Origin: Ferruginibacter sp.
Lineage (GTDB): Bacteria > Bacteroidota > Bacteroidia > Chitinophagales > Chitinophagaceae
Reading direction: 5' to 3'
NCBI GenBank assembly: GCA_016786725.1
Contig: JAEUVU010000018.1
Location: 62,001-126,000 of the forward strand
Length of the DNA: 64,000 nt
Positions within the stretch are counted from its first letter, which is position 1; every line of letters begins with the position of its first letter. The translations under genes and the position numbers were made by a program. The notes under the pieces were generated by a model. The model worked only from the letters and a program-made list of their open reading frames with translations. It had not been told where the DNA came from and did not search any database. Positions 43,701 to 51,970 of the stretch are shown in pieces.

Positions 43701-46700
43701 GAAGTGTAAGGGTAAGCGGTAATCCCGGTACCACTATGTATGCCAGGGCTGTGGTAACAACTCCTTTCGGTTATAGAGATATTACAAAGCTTACTATATC
43801 TTTCACGCCACCCGGTACCACAGTGGATGCAATCTGCGTGGATTCAACCACCTGCACACGCACTTACGAATATCCGTGGACCATTCCTGCAGGATTTGGC
43901 AATATAGCAATTATGGCCACCGCTTATGAAGGATATGAAAACATCATTAAAAACTCAGAGGTGGTTAATTTCTCTACCTGCCTGGTTTGTGCGCCGGTGG
44001 CAGTAGCTGATTCGGCAGCAGGTGCAGGTGGTGCGCCAATCACTGCAGATGTTCTTATCAATGATTATGATCCTAACAATAATATTAAAGTCAATACCCT
44101 TTCGGTGTTTGTTCAGCCAAATAGCGGAACCGGTTATGTTTCAAATAACAGGATCGTTTATCTCCCTAACGGAACCTTTGCAGGCAGGGACACACTTACT
44201 TATCAGATATGCGACAGTACCGGCTTATGCGGAACGGCACAGGTGTTCTTTACGGTAAATCCTTTACTGATAGACCCATGTTCAGAAGCTACAAAGAGCC
44301 ATGTGTACTATATGCCTTTTTCTGAAAATGAAGCCAGAATTGCATTAGACAGTTCATCAAATGTTGCTTTGGCCAGTAATAATATCAGAACGGTTATCAG
44401 TATTAAAGTTGCTTACCCCGGTATGACTATAGTGTGGGATGAATGGGAAGATGGATATGAAATCAATGCCCTTAACCCCATGCAAACTACAACCAAGGTA
44501 TGGGGCGATGGAAACCCTTATAATGGAATAGCACCGGGCTACTCAACTGATATCATTCCTGCGGGGGGCAGTATAGTACTGGATAATACCATACCAACCA
44601 ACCCCAGGGTGCAGGCAAATATTTTTTACGATGGAAGGGACAAGGTTACATCCAGCGGCCAGATTACATTGACACAGGTATGTGGCGAGCCTTCCATTAT
44701 CGGGCTTCAATGTATGAAAACCAACGTTTCGCCAACGGCGGATTATGGTACTTTATTTACCATACCGGTAGGCCAGAATTACAATAGCCAGGATTTTGCT
44801 TATTCCTCTTTATTTATAAGGGCATCACAAAATAACACCGTTGTAGAAATTGATAAAGACAATAATGGATCGCTTGAAACAACGGCAACGCTTAGCGAAG
44901 GGCAGGTGATGCATGTAAATGGGGGTGTGCTGTCTGGCGCCGCTGTAACTGCAACAGCACCTATTGGTGTTGAGCTTCATTTTGGCGGAGATGACAATTA
45001 TTCTTCCAGGGATGTACCTATTTACCCGGCAACCTGGTATTCGCACACATACTATTCACCGGTTCCAACAACGGGAAGCGGCACGGCGATTAAAGACTCG
45101 TCTGCTATAATGCTTTACAATAGCCTTAACCGGCCTTTAAGCATCAACTGGTCATCCGGGGTTCCATCAAGCGGTACCTTAAACATACCTGCAAAATCTG
45201 TGGTGCGCTTTGCTTTACCATTGTCTGCAACAGCAGCTTATAAATTTGTTAATCCAACAGGTGAGTCGTTTACAGCAATTGAAATAGTGGATGCTTATAC
45301 ACCGGGCGGCGGCGGCAACATTGGTAAAGACTACGACTGGTCTTTTAACCTGATTGCTGAAAACCGCCTTACCGACTTTGCAACCATTGCCTGGGCTCCA
45401 GGCTCTACCGATGGTACCCGTAATGATAACCCGGTTTGGGTTACGCCAACTGCCAATACCACTGTGTATGTAAAATATGACGGCAACGTAAGCGGCACTA
45501 ATGGCCTGCTAAGCCCCTGTGGATTGCGGTATGATGTGTCTTATACATTAAATGCATTAAACCACAGGCGCATACTGGACCCTAATGACAATGACCAGAG
45601 CGGTATTGCGATATTTACCTGCAACGGAGCCAAACTGGCTGCAGTTTATGGCGAAGACCCATCTACTGCAACTGCGGCTAACCCAAGCTGGGATGTGGGT
45701 TCAACCATACAGCCATTTTGTAAGCAAAAGCTCATCTTTGCAAATGATGATTATTACCGTACGATGGTTAATCAACCGGTAACCATCCCGGTATTGCTTA
45801 ACGATTTTGGGTTCCTGGCGGTTATTGACCCAACTACGGTTACCAATACAGCTTTGCTGCAGCCCAGCAATGGTTCAGTAACCATTAATGCAAACGGCAC
45901 AATTATTTACACGCCTAACCCCGGCTATGTGGGTAAGGATACATTTGAATACAACGTATGCTCAACACCCACACCGGTAGTTTGCGATGTGGCTACTGTG
46001 TACGTTGATATTGCTGTTTGCCCTGCGCCTTTTAATCAAAACGTGTTGGGAGGCCAGGCCTTCCTGGACAAAAACGAAGATGGTATTAATAATGATGGTG
46101 GAGAAGGTTTTGCGGGTGCCAAGGTTTATTTGTATGTAGATGGAAACTGCAATGCTGCGATAGATGCCAATGAGCTTAAGGATTCTGTAACTGTTGATGT
46201 AACAGGCAGGTATCAGTTTGTTACTTATCCTGAAAAATTTGTGGCCGATGATTTTGATGGTACGGGTGGCACCAGTACCTGCGCTTCTGGCAACGATGGA
46301 AATGCAGCGTGGATCGGTAACTGGACGGATATCGGCGATCCTTCCGTGGGATTCTGCAACAATTCACAAACTACTGCCAATACAGATGTGGAAATTAGAA
46401 TGGATAATGCATTTGGATATGCCCTGCGCCTTAAAGATGCCAACAGATCTGCAACCCGAACAGTTAATCTCAGCGGTGCATCATATGCGTTTCTTACTTT
46501 CTCGTACAGGCGCAAAAGCGCTACTTTAACAGCAGGTGAAAATGTGATTGTGCAGGCATCCAGCAACGGTACAACCTTTGGTACTGTATTTACCATTGCA
46601 GGTGATGGCACTGCCGATGCCAACTATGTTACTATTTACAACCAGGATATAACGCAATATGCGGCAGCCACTACTTACCTGAGGTTCTTAACCAATGCTG

Positions 46701-48193
46701 CCGTGGGGGATGCTGACACAGTTTATATTGATAACATTAAAATACAGTTTATCCGCTACCCGCAATGTTATATTACCAGGCTTGATCCGGCAAGCGTTCC
46801 GGCATTCCATCATACCACCACAATATTGCAGCACAATTTTACTGCAACCAGTGCACAAACCTGCCTGGCGCCGTATGATTTTGGTATTGCCAAAAATAAA
46901 ATAATGGTAAGCGGCTCATTGTTTAACGATGCCAACGGGCTTTTAGATAATACTGTTAACGGTACAGGATTAGGAGTGGTTACAGGCCAGGTTGTATATG
47001 CATACCTGGTAGATGCATCCGGAAAAGCAGCTTACCGTACAACACTGCTGGCTGGTGGCGCTTTCTCATTTCCGGCGGTAGATATACTTACCAATTTTAC
47101 GCTGAGGTTATCAACCACCAGTGTTAACGTTGGTGAACCGGCTCCGCCTGATGCTGCTTTGCCAACGGGCTGGCTTCCTACCGGCGATTGCTTTGGCATT
47201 AATAACAATGCAGGTATAGGTAATAGTGCATATACGCCTGTTGTAGGAATTTCTGTTAATACCGGCACCGTTAATATTACGGGAGTTAATTTTGGTATTG
47301 AAAGATTACCGGATTCAGACGATAAGTTTCAGAACTATACCAGAAATACACCGGGATTGCAATATGCTGTTCCAGGATTAACCGGTTCAGACCCCGAAGA
47401 TGGTGTGCTGGGAAGCGGCAAAACATATAAGATAACAAGCGTGCCCGATAATGCAGTATTGTTTTACAACGGTGCACTGGTATCTGTTAATACAGTGATC
47501 ACATCATTTGACCCGGCATTGCTGCTGATTGATCCGAGCGATACAACCCATATCAGCACATTTACCTACGCTTCTATGGATGCAGCAGGACTGTATGATC
47601 CATCGCCTGCAACGGTAATTATCACCTGGAGTATGACGCTGCCTGTTAAGCTTATCAGCTTCAGCGGAAGGTTGAATGGTGCCAAAGTTGACCTCAATTG
47701 GGTCACAGCCAATGAATTAAACACCAGAGAATTTGAAGTGGAACGAGGCGCTGATGGCAGGAACTTTACAAAAATTGCTACGGTAGCAGCCAGGGGTAAC
47801 AGCAGTACACCAACCAGCTACGACCTGGTAGATCCAACACCATTGAAAGGCGTAAATTATTACCGCCTTAAGATGGTGGACAATGATGGCAAGTTTGAAT
47901 ACAGCCAGATTGTAATCATCCGTATTGAAGATGGCGTACAACTGGTAACAAAAGTTGCCCCTAATCCTTTCACGGGTAAGATAGATGTGTACCTCACACT
48001 TACGCACAATACACAGGTTGATTTCAGGTTTATTGATATCAACGGAAGAATGGTATTCAGCAAATCGGTAAAAGGATTAAAAGGATTTAACTGGTTTACC
48101 ATTAATGATCTTGACAGATTACCTTCAGCTCCTTACATGCTGCACATCAAAACAGATGATGCAACCATTGTGGAGAAGCTGATAAAACAATAG
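37790..48193 (+). CDS. Giant secreted repeat protein with T9SS type A C-terminal sorting domain (adhesin-like)
   Basis: This 3467-residue protein starts with a signal peptide (residues 1-34). After a lectin-like N-terminal segment and one Ig-like domain come 17 tandem repeats of about 89 residues (nt 38633-43173; consensus P-T-V-G-T-P-V-F, STRCQGAGTVTY, TGITYSLDA, GNTINAATGAVTY, GCNGP.TATHTVT). Then follow a cadherin/Ig-like domain (about 2066-2160), an IgGFc-binding-like region (about 2170-2645, starting HVYYMPFSENEARIAL), a second Ig-like domain, an SdrD-B-like domain (GQAFLDKNEDGINNDGGE), a jelly-roll region, and the T9SS sorting domain (about 3389-3467, VAPNPFTGKIDVYL). It is probably exported and anchored or released at the cell surface as an adhesin. 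A terminator follows. Confidence 0.92.
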   Translation: MKTIFTNRQFINRKTITLFAGLLLLLISSTAAAQLGVYSFTGSGNCPNQNPAVNSQPANAVFSNYSSVNVNCQAQDNVYEMKEWNQGNTLDLTEYNQFTITPNAGYNLTLTNISFQHYLDQNPSGTTTWYLRSSIDGYTTNLATGNATGTSQTASIALPGSFTYIGTITFRLYITDAESNGRGWTNDEVTITGTVNALPVDPANPTSNSPQCSAPGVTMNFTGSAPAGETWYWQTSATGTSTANSSSSYTVNTAGTYYVRSQDNTTLQWSSGAGSVTITITPDVATPVFALGASSTRCQGAGTSSYTATAANSTGIAYSLDAASITGNNTINAATGEVTWDAAWTGTSTITATAAGCAGPTTATHTVTITGAVTIPVFALGSATTRCQGAGTVTYAATAANTTGITYSLDAATAAFAGNSINTSTGTVTYAAGWSGTTIITASAAGCGGPLTANHTVTITPTVATPVFTLGATSIRCEGAGTVTYTATASNNTGITYSLDAASITGGNTINSTTGEVTYVAGWNNTTIITAEAAGCNGPGTATHTVTNTSTIGTPVFTLGATTTRCQGAGTVTYAATSAGATGMSYSLDATTLAFAGNSINATTGAVTYAAGWSGTSTITATATGCNGPTTATHTVTITPTVGTPVFTSGATSTRCQGAGMVSYPASASNATAITYSISGGGGSTINSTTGDVTWVAGFSGSATITASAAGCNGPVTATHTVTVTPTVGNPTFTLGATSTRCQGAGTVTYTANATNNTGITYSLDATSLGAGNTINSATGAVTFDAAWNGTSVITASATGCNGPRTANHTVTVTTSVATPVFAAGPSSTRCQGVSTITYTATAVNASSITYTLDAITDAFPGNSINTSTGAVTYAAGWSGTSTITATANGCNGPTTATHTVTTTPSVGTPVFTSGGTSTRCQGAGTVTYDATASNNTGITYTLDATSTGAGNTINAATGEVTYAAGWSGTSIITASATGCGGPRTATHTVTVTPTVGTPVFSSGATSTRCQGAGTVTYAATASNSTSRTYSLDAASLLAGNTINTTTGAVTYVAGWTGTSVISVIAAGCNGPSAIVNHAATTTPTVGTPVFTSGSSSTRCQGAGTVTYTATATNATGITYSIDPLSDLLNSINSATGVLTYSSLWFGTTTITATANGCNGPVTATHTVTITPTVGNPTFTLGATSTRCQGAGTVTYTANASNNTGITYSLDATSLGAGNSINSATGEVTYDAAWSGTSVITASATGCNGPRSSNHTVTVNATVGTPVFTLGATSTRCQGAGTVTYTATASASTSRTYALDAVTDAFPGNSINTSTGAVTYAAGWSGTTEITVTANGCSGPTTATHTVTITPTVGTPVFTSGSSSTRCQGAGVVNYGANSTNTTGITYSLNGAALSAGNTINATTGDVTYTATWTGTTTITASAAGCNGPRTATHSVTITPTVGNPAFVMGATSTRCQGGNTVTYTANATTNTGLTYSLDAASVTGGNTINAATGAVTYAPTWNGTTVITVTATGCNGPKTANHTVTIIPTVSAPVFALGATSTRCQAGGLVPYSSTASNSTSITYSLDAASTAGGNSINSTTGTVAYTAAWSGTSIITASAAGCNGPVTSTHTVTITPTVGTPVFSGGATSVRCQGAATVTYTASATNTTGITYTLDASSISGGNTINAATGEVTYAGGWSGTSIITASAAGCNGPRTATHTVTITATVGTPVFAMGAQSTRLQAAGTVTYTATATQNTGLSYTLDAASLAGGNTINAATGAVTWTAGWNGTSQITASATGCNGPSTSSHIVTINPAIEQTPLYLSGPGTLLDRIDPVATNITTTLQTGDLSSAATTNVTFTQTPALCANLTIKAQTITVLTYVSITSGTMPANPNITAQIRYGSTNIITLTNPIYNSSTQLLTWTAVLGADVTVPSGQAISLQVTTAQAGVVFKILYRSVSKPSRISLFPVSTFIDITSFNVYNAPYPGGSVRVSGNPGTTMYARAVVTTPFGYRDITKLTISFTPPGTTVDAICVDSTTCTRTYEYPWTIPAGFGNIAIMATAYEGYENIIKNSEVVNFSTCLVCAPVAVADSAAGAGGAPITADVLINDYDPNNNIKVNTLSVFVQPNSGTGYVSNNRIVYLPNGTFAGRDTLTYQICDSTGLCGTAQVFFTVNPLLIDPCSEATKSHVYYMPFSENEARIALDSSSNVALASNNIRTVISIKVAYPGMTIVWDEWEDGYEINALNPMQTTTKVWGDGNPYNGIAPGYSTDIIPAGGSIVLDNTIPTNPRVQANIFYDGRDKVTSSGQITLTQVCGEPSIIGLQCMKTNVSPTADYGTLFTIPVGQNYNSQDFAYSSLFIRASQNNTVVEIDKDNNGSLETTATLSEGQVMHVNGGVLSGAAVTATAPIGVELHFGGDDNYSSRDVPIYPATWYSHTYYSPVPTTGSGTAIKDSSAIMLYNSLNRPLSINWSSGVPSSGTLNIPAKSVVRFALPLSATAAYKFVNPTGESFTAIEIVDAYTPGGGGNIGKDYDWSFNLIAENRLTDFATIAWAPGSTDGTRNDNPVWVTPTANTTVYVKYDGNVSGTNGLLSPCGLRYDVSYTLNALNHRRILDPNDNDQSGIAIFTCNGAKLAAVYGEDPSTATAANPSWDVGSTIQPFCKQKLIFANDDYYRTMVNQPVTIPVLLNDFGFLAVIDPTTVTNTALLQPSNGSVTINANGTIIYTPNPGYVGKDTFEYNVCSTPTPVVCDVATVYVDIAVCPAPFNQNVLGGQAFLDKNEDGINNDGGEGFAGAKVYLYVDGNCNAAIDANELKDSVTVDVTGRYQFVTYPEKFVADDFDGTGGTSTCASGNDGNAAWIGNWTDIGDPSVGFCNNSQTTANTDVEIRMDNAFGYALRLKDANRSATRTVNLSGASYAFLTFSYRRKSATLTAGENVIVQASSNGTTFGTVFTIAGDGTADANYVTIYNQDITQYAAATTYLRFLTNAAVGDADTVYIDNIKIQFIRYPQCYITRLDPASVPAFHHTTTILQHNFTATSAQTCLAPYDFGIAKNKIMVSGSLFNDANGLLDNTVNGTGLGVVTGQVVYAYLVDASGKAAYRTTLLAGGAFSFPAVDILTNFTLRLSTTSVNVGEPAPPDAALPTGWLPTGDCFGINNNAGIGNSAYTPVVGISVNTGTVNITGVNFGIERLPDSDDKFQNYTRNTPGLQYAVPGLTGSDPEDGVLGSGKTYKITSVPDNAVLFYNGALVSVNTVITSFDPALLLIDPSDTTHISTFTYASMDAAGLYDPSPATVIITWSMTLPVKLISFSGRLNGAKVDLNWVTANELNTREFEVERGADGRNFTKIATVAARGNSSTPTSYDLVDPTPLKGVNYYRLKMVDNDGKFEYSQIVIIRIEDGVQLVTKVAPNPFTGKIDVYLTLTHNTQVDFRFIDINGRMVFSKSVKGLKGFNWFTINDLDRLPSAPYMLHIKTDDATIVEKLIKQ
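38633..43173 (+). repeat. Seventeen coding tandem repeats of about 267 bp
   Basis: Each unit encodes about 89 residues with two conserved cysteines (TRCQG and GCNGP) that could form a disulfide. Units 5-9 (39707-41038) and 10-14 (41039-42373) pair up as a five-unit higher-order duplication. Unit 17 has lost the first cysteine (TRLQ). Confidence 0.9.
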
Positions 48194-48217
48194 TTTTTCA
48201 TCCGTACACTATAAGCT

Positions 48218-48249
48218 AAAGCCCTGCATTTTTTTGCGGGGCTTTTTTT
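48218..48249 (+). terminator. Terminator after the giant T9SS protein
   Basis: AAAGCCCTGC and GCGGGGCTTT form a stem with one wobble pair and an A/T loop, followed by seven Ts on the plus strand. It also lies next to the stop of the convergent response regulator and could serve both. Confidence 0.9.
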
Positions 48250-48997
48250 ATTTCTCAAGTTCTTTTTTTATCTCATCTTTTTTACTTCTTGATACCGGAA
48301 CCTTTTTTTTGTTTGCAAGCAGCAGGTAACCGCCATCTTCTTTAACAAGGCTTGTAATATATTTTTTATTGACCAGGTAGCTTTGATGGCAGCGCAGAAA
48401 CCCATATTCATTCAGCATATCTGCAAATTCAAATATTGGTTTTGATACCATGATGGTTTCTCCATTTGCAAGGTAGAATGAAGTATAATTGTTTGAAGAT
48501 TCACAATACACGATCTCTTTTGTGAAAACAAACCTTGTCTCTTTCAGTGACGGCAGGGCAATTCTGTGTTCATCTTTTTCCTGTTGTTTTTGCAGGAAAT
48601 GAAGCATGTTCTCCAGGTGTAAATTTTGTTTTTTGCTTTTTATTCTTTCAACTGCTTTTTCTGCAGCCATTTTAAGATCATTTACATTTAACGGTTTTAA
48701 TAAATAGTCAACCGCCGAAAACTTAAATGCCTGCACAGCATACTCATCATATGCAGTAACAAAAATGATCTCTGGCCTCGGCAGCGGTATTTCTTCCAGC
48801 AGTTGAAAACCGGATCTGCCGGGCATTTGAATATCAAGAAATATTAATTGTGGTTTAAGTTCTTTGATTTTTTTTTCAGCATCAACTGCACTCAAAGCTG
48901 TTGCGGTGACCACAATATCAGGGCAATGCTTTTCTAATAGCAGCGACAGGTTTTCAATATTATTCTGTTCATCATCTATAATTATAGCAGTTATCAT
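48248..48997 (-). CDS. LytTR-family response regulator
   Basis: This 249-residue response regulator has an N-terminal receiver with acidic residues Asp8/Asp9 and phosphoacceptor Asp55 in LIFLDIQMPG, Thr/Ala in VTAYDEYAVQAF, and Lys in YLLKPLN. The C-terminal LytTR DNA-binding domain (about residues 140-249) contains VYCESSNNYTSFYLANGE and FLRCHQSYLVNKKYI. It is the partner of the LytS-like kinase directly upstream (4-bp overlap). Targets are unknown; the adjacent giant surface protein is a natural candidate but only by position. Confidence 0.94.
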   Translation of the reverse strand: MITAIIIDDEQNNIENLSLLLEKHCPDIVVTATALSAVDAEKKIKELKPQLIFLDIQMPGRSGFQLLEEIPLPRPEIIFVTAYDEYAVQAFKFSAVDYLLKPLNVNDLKMAAEKAVERIKSKKQNLHLENMLHFLQKQQEKDEHRIALPSLKETRFVFTKEIVYCESSNNYTSFYLANGETIMVSKPIFEFADMLNEYGFLRCHQSYLVNKKYITSLVKEDGGYLLLANKKKVPVSRSKKDEIKKELEK

Positions 48998-50628
48998 GCA
49001 AGCCAGTTTGAAAAGGTTAATAAAATTTTTGTTCCTGCATTTATCTTGCTTTGTATACTTAATTCAATTTTCCTGTCTTTCATAGCATTATTAAGAAGTT
49101 CGATTCGTTGTTTTGTTAATTTTAAACCATAGCCATCCTGCGTTTTGAGGGGATCAAATCCTTTTCCCTTATCTTCAATCGAAATATAAAGATTCTTATC
49201 AACGCTGTAAAAAGCAATTTTTATCTCCAACCCCTGCTGCAGGTTTTCATGCCCGTGCTTTACAGAGTTTTCAATCAGCGTTTGTATGAAGAAAGATGGT
49301 ATCTCAACCGGGGCTACATTATCTGTGAGGCTGATATCATAATTTATGGGGAACCTTAATTTTTCAAGTGAAAGATAAGTATCTATCATTTGTGCTTCCT
49401 GCTGTATAGCAATCCATTCCACCTCATTGTATTGCAATGAATGCCTTAGCAGGCTGCTGAAAGCAGATAAGTATTCATTTGCCGCATCCGCATCTTTTTT
49501 ATTTACCAGCCATTGAATAGAGCTGAGGGCGTTAAACACAAAATGCGGATTCAATTGCGATCTTATGCTGTTAATACGCAACTGAAGTTTTTCTTTTTCA
49601 AGTTCAGACTGTTCCAGTTTTCTTTTTTGAAGTTTATTGCGAAACAACAACACAATAAAACCAAGAAAGGCAGCCAGGAGGCTGCCAGTTAAAAATTTAA
49701 ACCAGGTAGTTTGCTGCCATTGCGGTTTTTTCTCAAAGTTATAAACCGCAATGCTATGCCGCTGCCGGCTATACCGTATTTCCAGTTCATATTTTCCGGG
49801 CGACAGGTTTTTAAGCCAGATAAAATTATTATCATAATCATTTGTTCCCCAATCCCGCTGTATATGCCCGTCTTTTTTCAGCCTGTACTCAATGGCTTCT
49901 TTTTTAAATACTTCGGCAGATAAATAAAAGATCGCTGTATTTTCTTCGGGTGACAGTATCAGGCGCTTTGGTGAATAACCTTTCGCCCCTTTGGAACTCC
50001 AGGGCCTTTGCAGCAGTGCAAAAAAATCATTCATATTTTTTTCAGTAAACACGCTGCTGATTACCGGCTTTGTTTCTTTCCAGTAAACAGTAGTAAGAGC
50101 AAAGGGGCTATCAGTATTTTTCTTCCGCAATTCTGCTGAAATAGAATTTCCCCAGGTGGTTTTGTATCCTCCTAAAAATCCAAATCCTTTTTTAAAGTCA
50201 TTCAACTGAAGATCTGAAAATTCGGAAATAATGGTCCATGGAACGATTTCTGTTTTTCCGTTGAGAACAATCCGGTATTCATATTCACTGGCATTTTGCT
50301 TAAAAATGCCGGGGGTTAAAAAATACACAGAACCGCTGTCATGCGTGTAAAGTTGCTGTCCGCTTTTTGAAAGCGGCGAACGGTATCTGAACAGCGAACC
50401 GGTAAAATCCATATCAAATGCAGAATTTCCGTCCGTATTAGAGAATGTACCGTTGTAAGGGATGGCTGCCACAAGCAAAGGCTGCCTGTCTTTAATGTTG
50501 CCTAGGAAAGTTGTAGAGTAATTATTCCATTCTATATCAGACGGATTTTTTTTCTCACTCCATTTGATCTGTGCGTTACTGTGTTTTGCTGTTGTAAACA
50601 CAATAAAAAAAATGATTAGCTTTTTCAT
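48994..50628 (-). CDS. LytS-like sensor histidine kinase with periplasmic beta-rich sensor
   Basis: This kinase of about 544 residues starts with a signal peptide (MKKLIIFFIVFTTAKHSNAQ). A periplasmic region of about 330 residues lies before one transmembrane helix (FLTGSLLAAFLGFIVLLF) and a coiled-coil. It ends with a Y_Y_Y-like segment (WLKNLSPGKYELEIRYSRQ). The His_kinase domain reads SQLNPHFVFNALSSIQWL and is followed by an ATP-binding HATPase (QTLIENSVKHG, DKGKGFDP, GLKLTKQRIELL). I start at 50628; the open frame extends 49 codons upstream with no plausible signal. It forms a two-component pair with the LytTR gene. Confidence 0.92.
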   Translation of the reverse strand: MKKLIIFFIVFTTAKHSNAQIKWSEKKNPSDIEWNNYSTTFLGNIKDRQPLLVAAIPYNGTFSNTDGNSAFDMDFTGSLFRYRSPLSKSGQQLYTHDSGSVYFLTPGIFKQNASEYEYRIVLNGKTEIVPWTIISEFSDLQLNDFKKGFGFLGGYKTTWGNSISAELRKKNTDSPFALTTVYWKETKPVISSVFTEKNMNDFFALLQRPWSSKGAKGYSPKRLILSPEENTAIFYLSAEVFKKEAIEYRLKKDGHIQRDWGTNDYDNNFIWLKNLSPGKYELEIRYSRQRHSIAVYNFEKKPQWQQTTWFKFLTGSLLAAFLGFIVLLFRNKLQKRKLEQSELEKEKLQLRINSIRSQLNPHFVFNALSSIQWLVNKKDADAANEYLSAFSSLLRHSLQYNEVEWIAIQQEAQMIDTYLSLEKLRFPINYDISLTDNVAPVEIPSFFIQTLIENSVKHGHENLQQGLEIKIAFYSVDKNLYISIEDKGKGFDPLKTQDGYGLKLTKQRIELLNNAMKDRKIELSIQSKINAGTKILLTFSNWLA

Positions 50629-50752
50629 GTTTAATTTTTGCACAAATATGTTATTGTAAGATGCAAAATATTCCGGCAAATGTGATTTTATACCAATGTA
50701 ATGTGAATTTGGTAGGTGTGTTGAGTGTATTGGCGGTAAAGTCAAACATTTT

Positions 50753-51226
50753 TTAGCTATGGTGATATTTTTCATGCCGGTTTATACTACAGGCACGGTA
50801 AACCTGTTCGGCTAAAATTAAACGCACGAGTTGGTGCGGAAAAACAAGTTTTGATAAACTCCATGTAAGGTTGGCCTGCTGCTTTACAGCATCGCTTACG
50901 CCAAAAGCGCCCCCGATTAAAAAAACAATATTCTTTGTGCTTTCATTGGCCCTTGTTTGTATAAGGTTTGCTAATCCTTCGCTGCTCAGCATCTTCCCGT
51001 TTTCATCTAACAAAACCAGCCAGTCTTCTTTTTGTAAAAAACCTGTTATCATTTCTCCTTCTTTTTTCTTAAGGTCGGCTTCGCTCAGCATAGCTGCATT
51101 TTTGGGAGAGGGTAGTATGTTCCATTCAACCGGGTAATAATTGCTTATTCTTTTGGTAAATAATTCAATGCCTTCTTTTACATAAGGTTCGTGATTTTTA
51201 CCAACACTCCAGAATTGAAATTTCAT
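50753..51226 (-). CDS. rlmH: 23S rRNA (pseudouridine1915-N3)-methyltransferase RlmH
   Basis: RlmH is a SPOUT methyltransferase that methylates pseudouridine 1915 in helix 69 of 23S rRNA. The 157-residue protein has the classic knot: WLVLLDENGKMLSSEGLANLI, VFLIGGAFGVSDAV, LSLSKLVFPHQLVRLILAEQVYRA-type C-terminus (here WSLSKLVFPHQL). Length is normal. It is a single gene, divergent from the dioxygenase gene. Confidence 0.95.
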   Translation of the reverse strand: MKFQFWSVGKNHEPYVKEGIELFTKRISNYYPVEWNILPSPKNAAMLSEADLKKKEGEMITGFLQKEDWLVLLDENGKMLSSEGLANLIQTRANESTKNIVFLIGGAFGVSDAVKQQANLTWSLSKLVFPHQLVRLILAEQVYRACSINRHEKYHHS

Positions 51227-51281
51227 GCATTAAAAATAAGAAAGACTGATAGATTTTCTATCTTTAAAAAAATAACTGTTT

Positions 51282-51959
51282 ATGAGTCAACAACTGGTAC
51301 ACATACCCCAACTGCTTACTCCGGTAGAGTTGATAGCTATAGATGCGCTGACAGCCAGTGCAAATTTTGTTGATGGAAAATTAACGGCAAGCCTGGCAGC
51401 AAAAGATGTAAAGAACAACCTGCAGATTGAGGCAAATAATGAAAGCCTTGCCGGCATTCAAAAAATAATAAATGAAGCACTTAAGCAAAGTCCTTTGTTC
51501 AATATAGCCGCTTTGCCAAAAAGTATTTATCCCTTTCTGGTAAGTAAATACAGCCCTGGTAAATATTATGGCTGGCATGTTGACAGCCCGATGATGGGTA
51601 ATCCTCCTATACGCACTGATCTTGCCATGACCATTTTTTTAAGTGACCCTGCCACTTATGAAGGTGGCGAACTGGTGATCCAGTCTGATACAGGTACTTC
51701 TAATTTTAAACCTGCCAAAGGGGATGCTGTATTGTATCCCTGCCAGTACCTGCACTGTGTAAATGAAATAAAAAGCGGCGAAAGGGTAGCGGCTGTAACC
51801 TGGATACAGAGTAATGTAAAAGATCCGGGGCAGCGGCAGATATTATTTCATCTCAACCAGGTGCACAGCGCCTTGTTTCAACAGGCTCCCAATGCACAGG
51901 CAACCAATCTTCTATTGCAAACACACAGTAACCTGTTCAGGATGTGGGCGGATCTGTAA
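51282..51959 (+). CDS. PiuC-like Fe(II)/2-oxoglutarate dioxygenase (PKHD-type hydroxylase)
   Basis: This 225-residue non-haem iron dioxygenase shows the HxD...H...R set: His99 and Asp101 in YGWHVDSP, His158 in PCQYLHCVNE, and Arg168 for 2-oxoglutarate. The EGGELVIQ stretch is typical of the PKHD family (PiuC/Sbad type), often linked to iron uptake; the substrate is unknown. Length is normal. It is near a set of modification enzymes (Asp/Asn hydroxylase, sulfotransferase) but transcribed in the opposite direction. A TATCTTTA sequence at 51258-51265 could be a variant -7 box. Confidence 0.9.
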   Translation: MSQQLVHIPQLLTPVELIAIDALTASANFVDGKLTASLAAKDVKNNLQIEANNESLAGIQKIINEALKQSPLFNIAALPKSIYPFLVSKYSPGKYYGWHVDSPMMGNPPIRTDLAMTIFLSDPATYEGGELVIQSDTGTSNFKPAKGDAVLYPCQYLHCVNEIKSGERVAAVTWIQSNVKDPGQRQILFHLNQVHSALFQQAPNAQATNLLLQTHSNLFRMWADL

Positions 51960-51970
51960 ATAGCAGGAGA

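Noticed and set aside
50629..50775. Longer start of the LytS-like kinase overlapping rlmH
   Set aside because: The ATG at 50628 begins a clean signal peptide; the upstream 49 codons do not.
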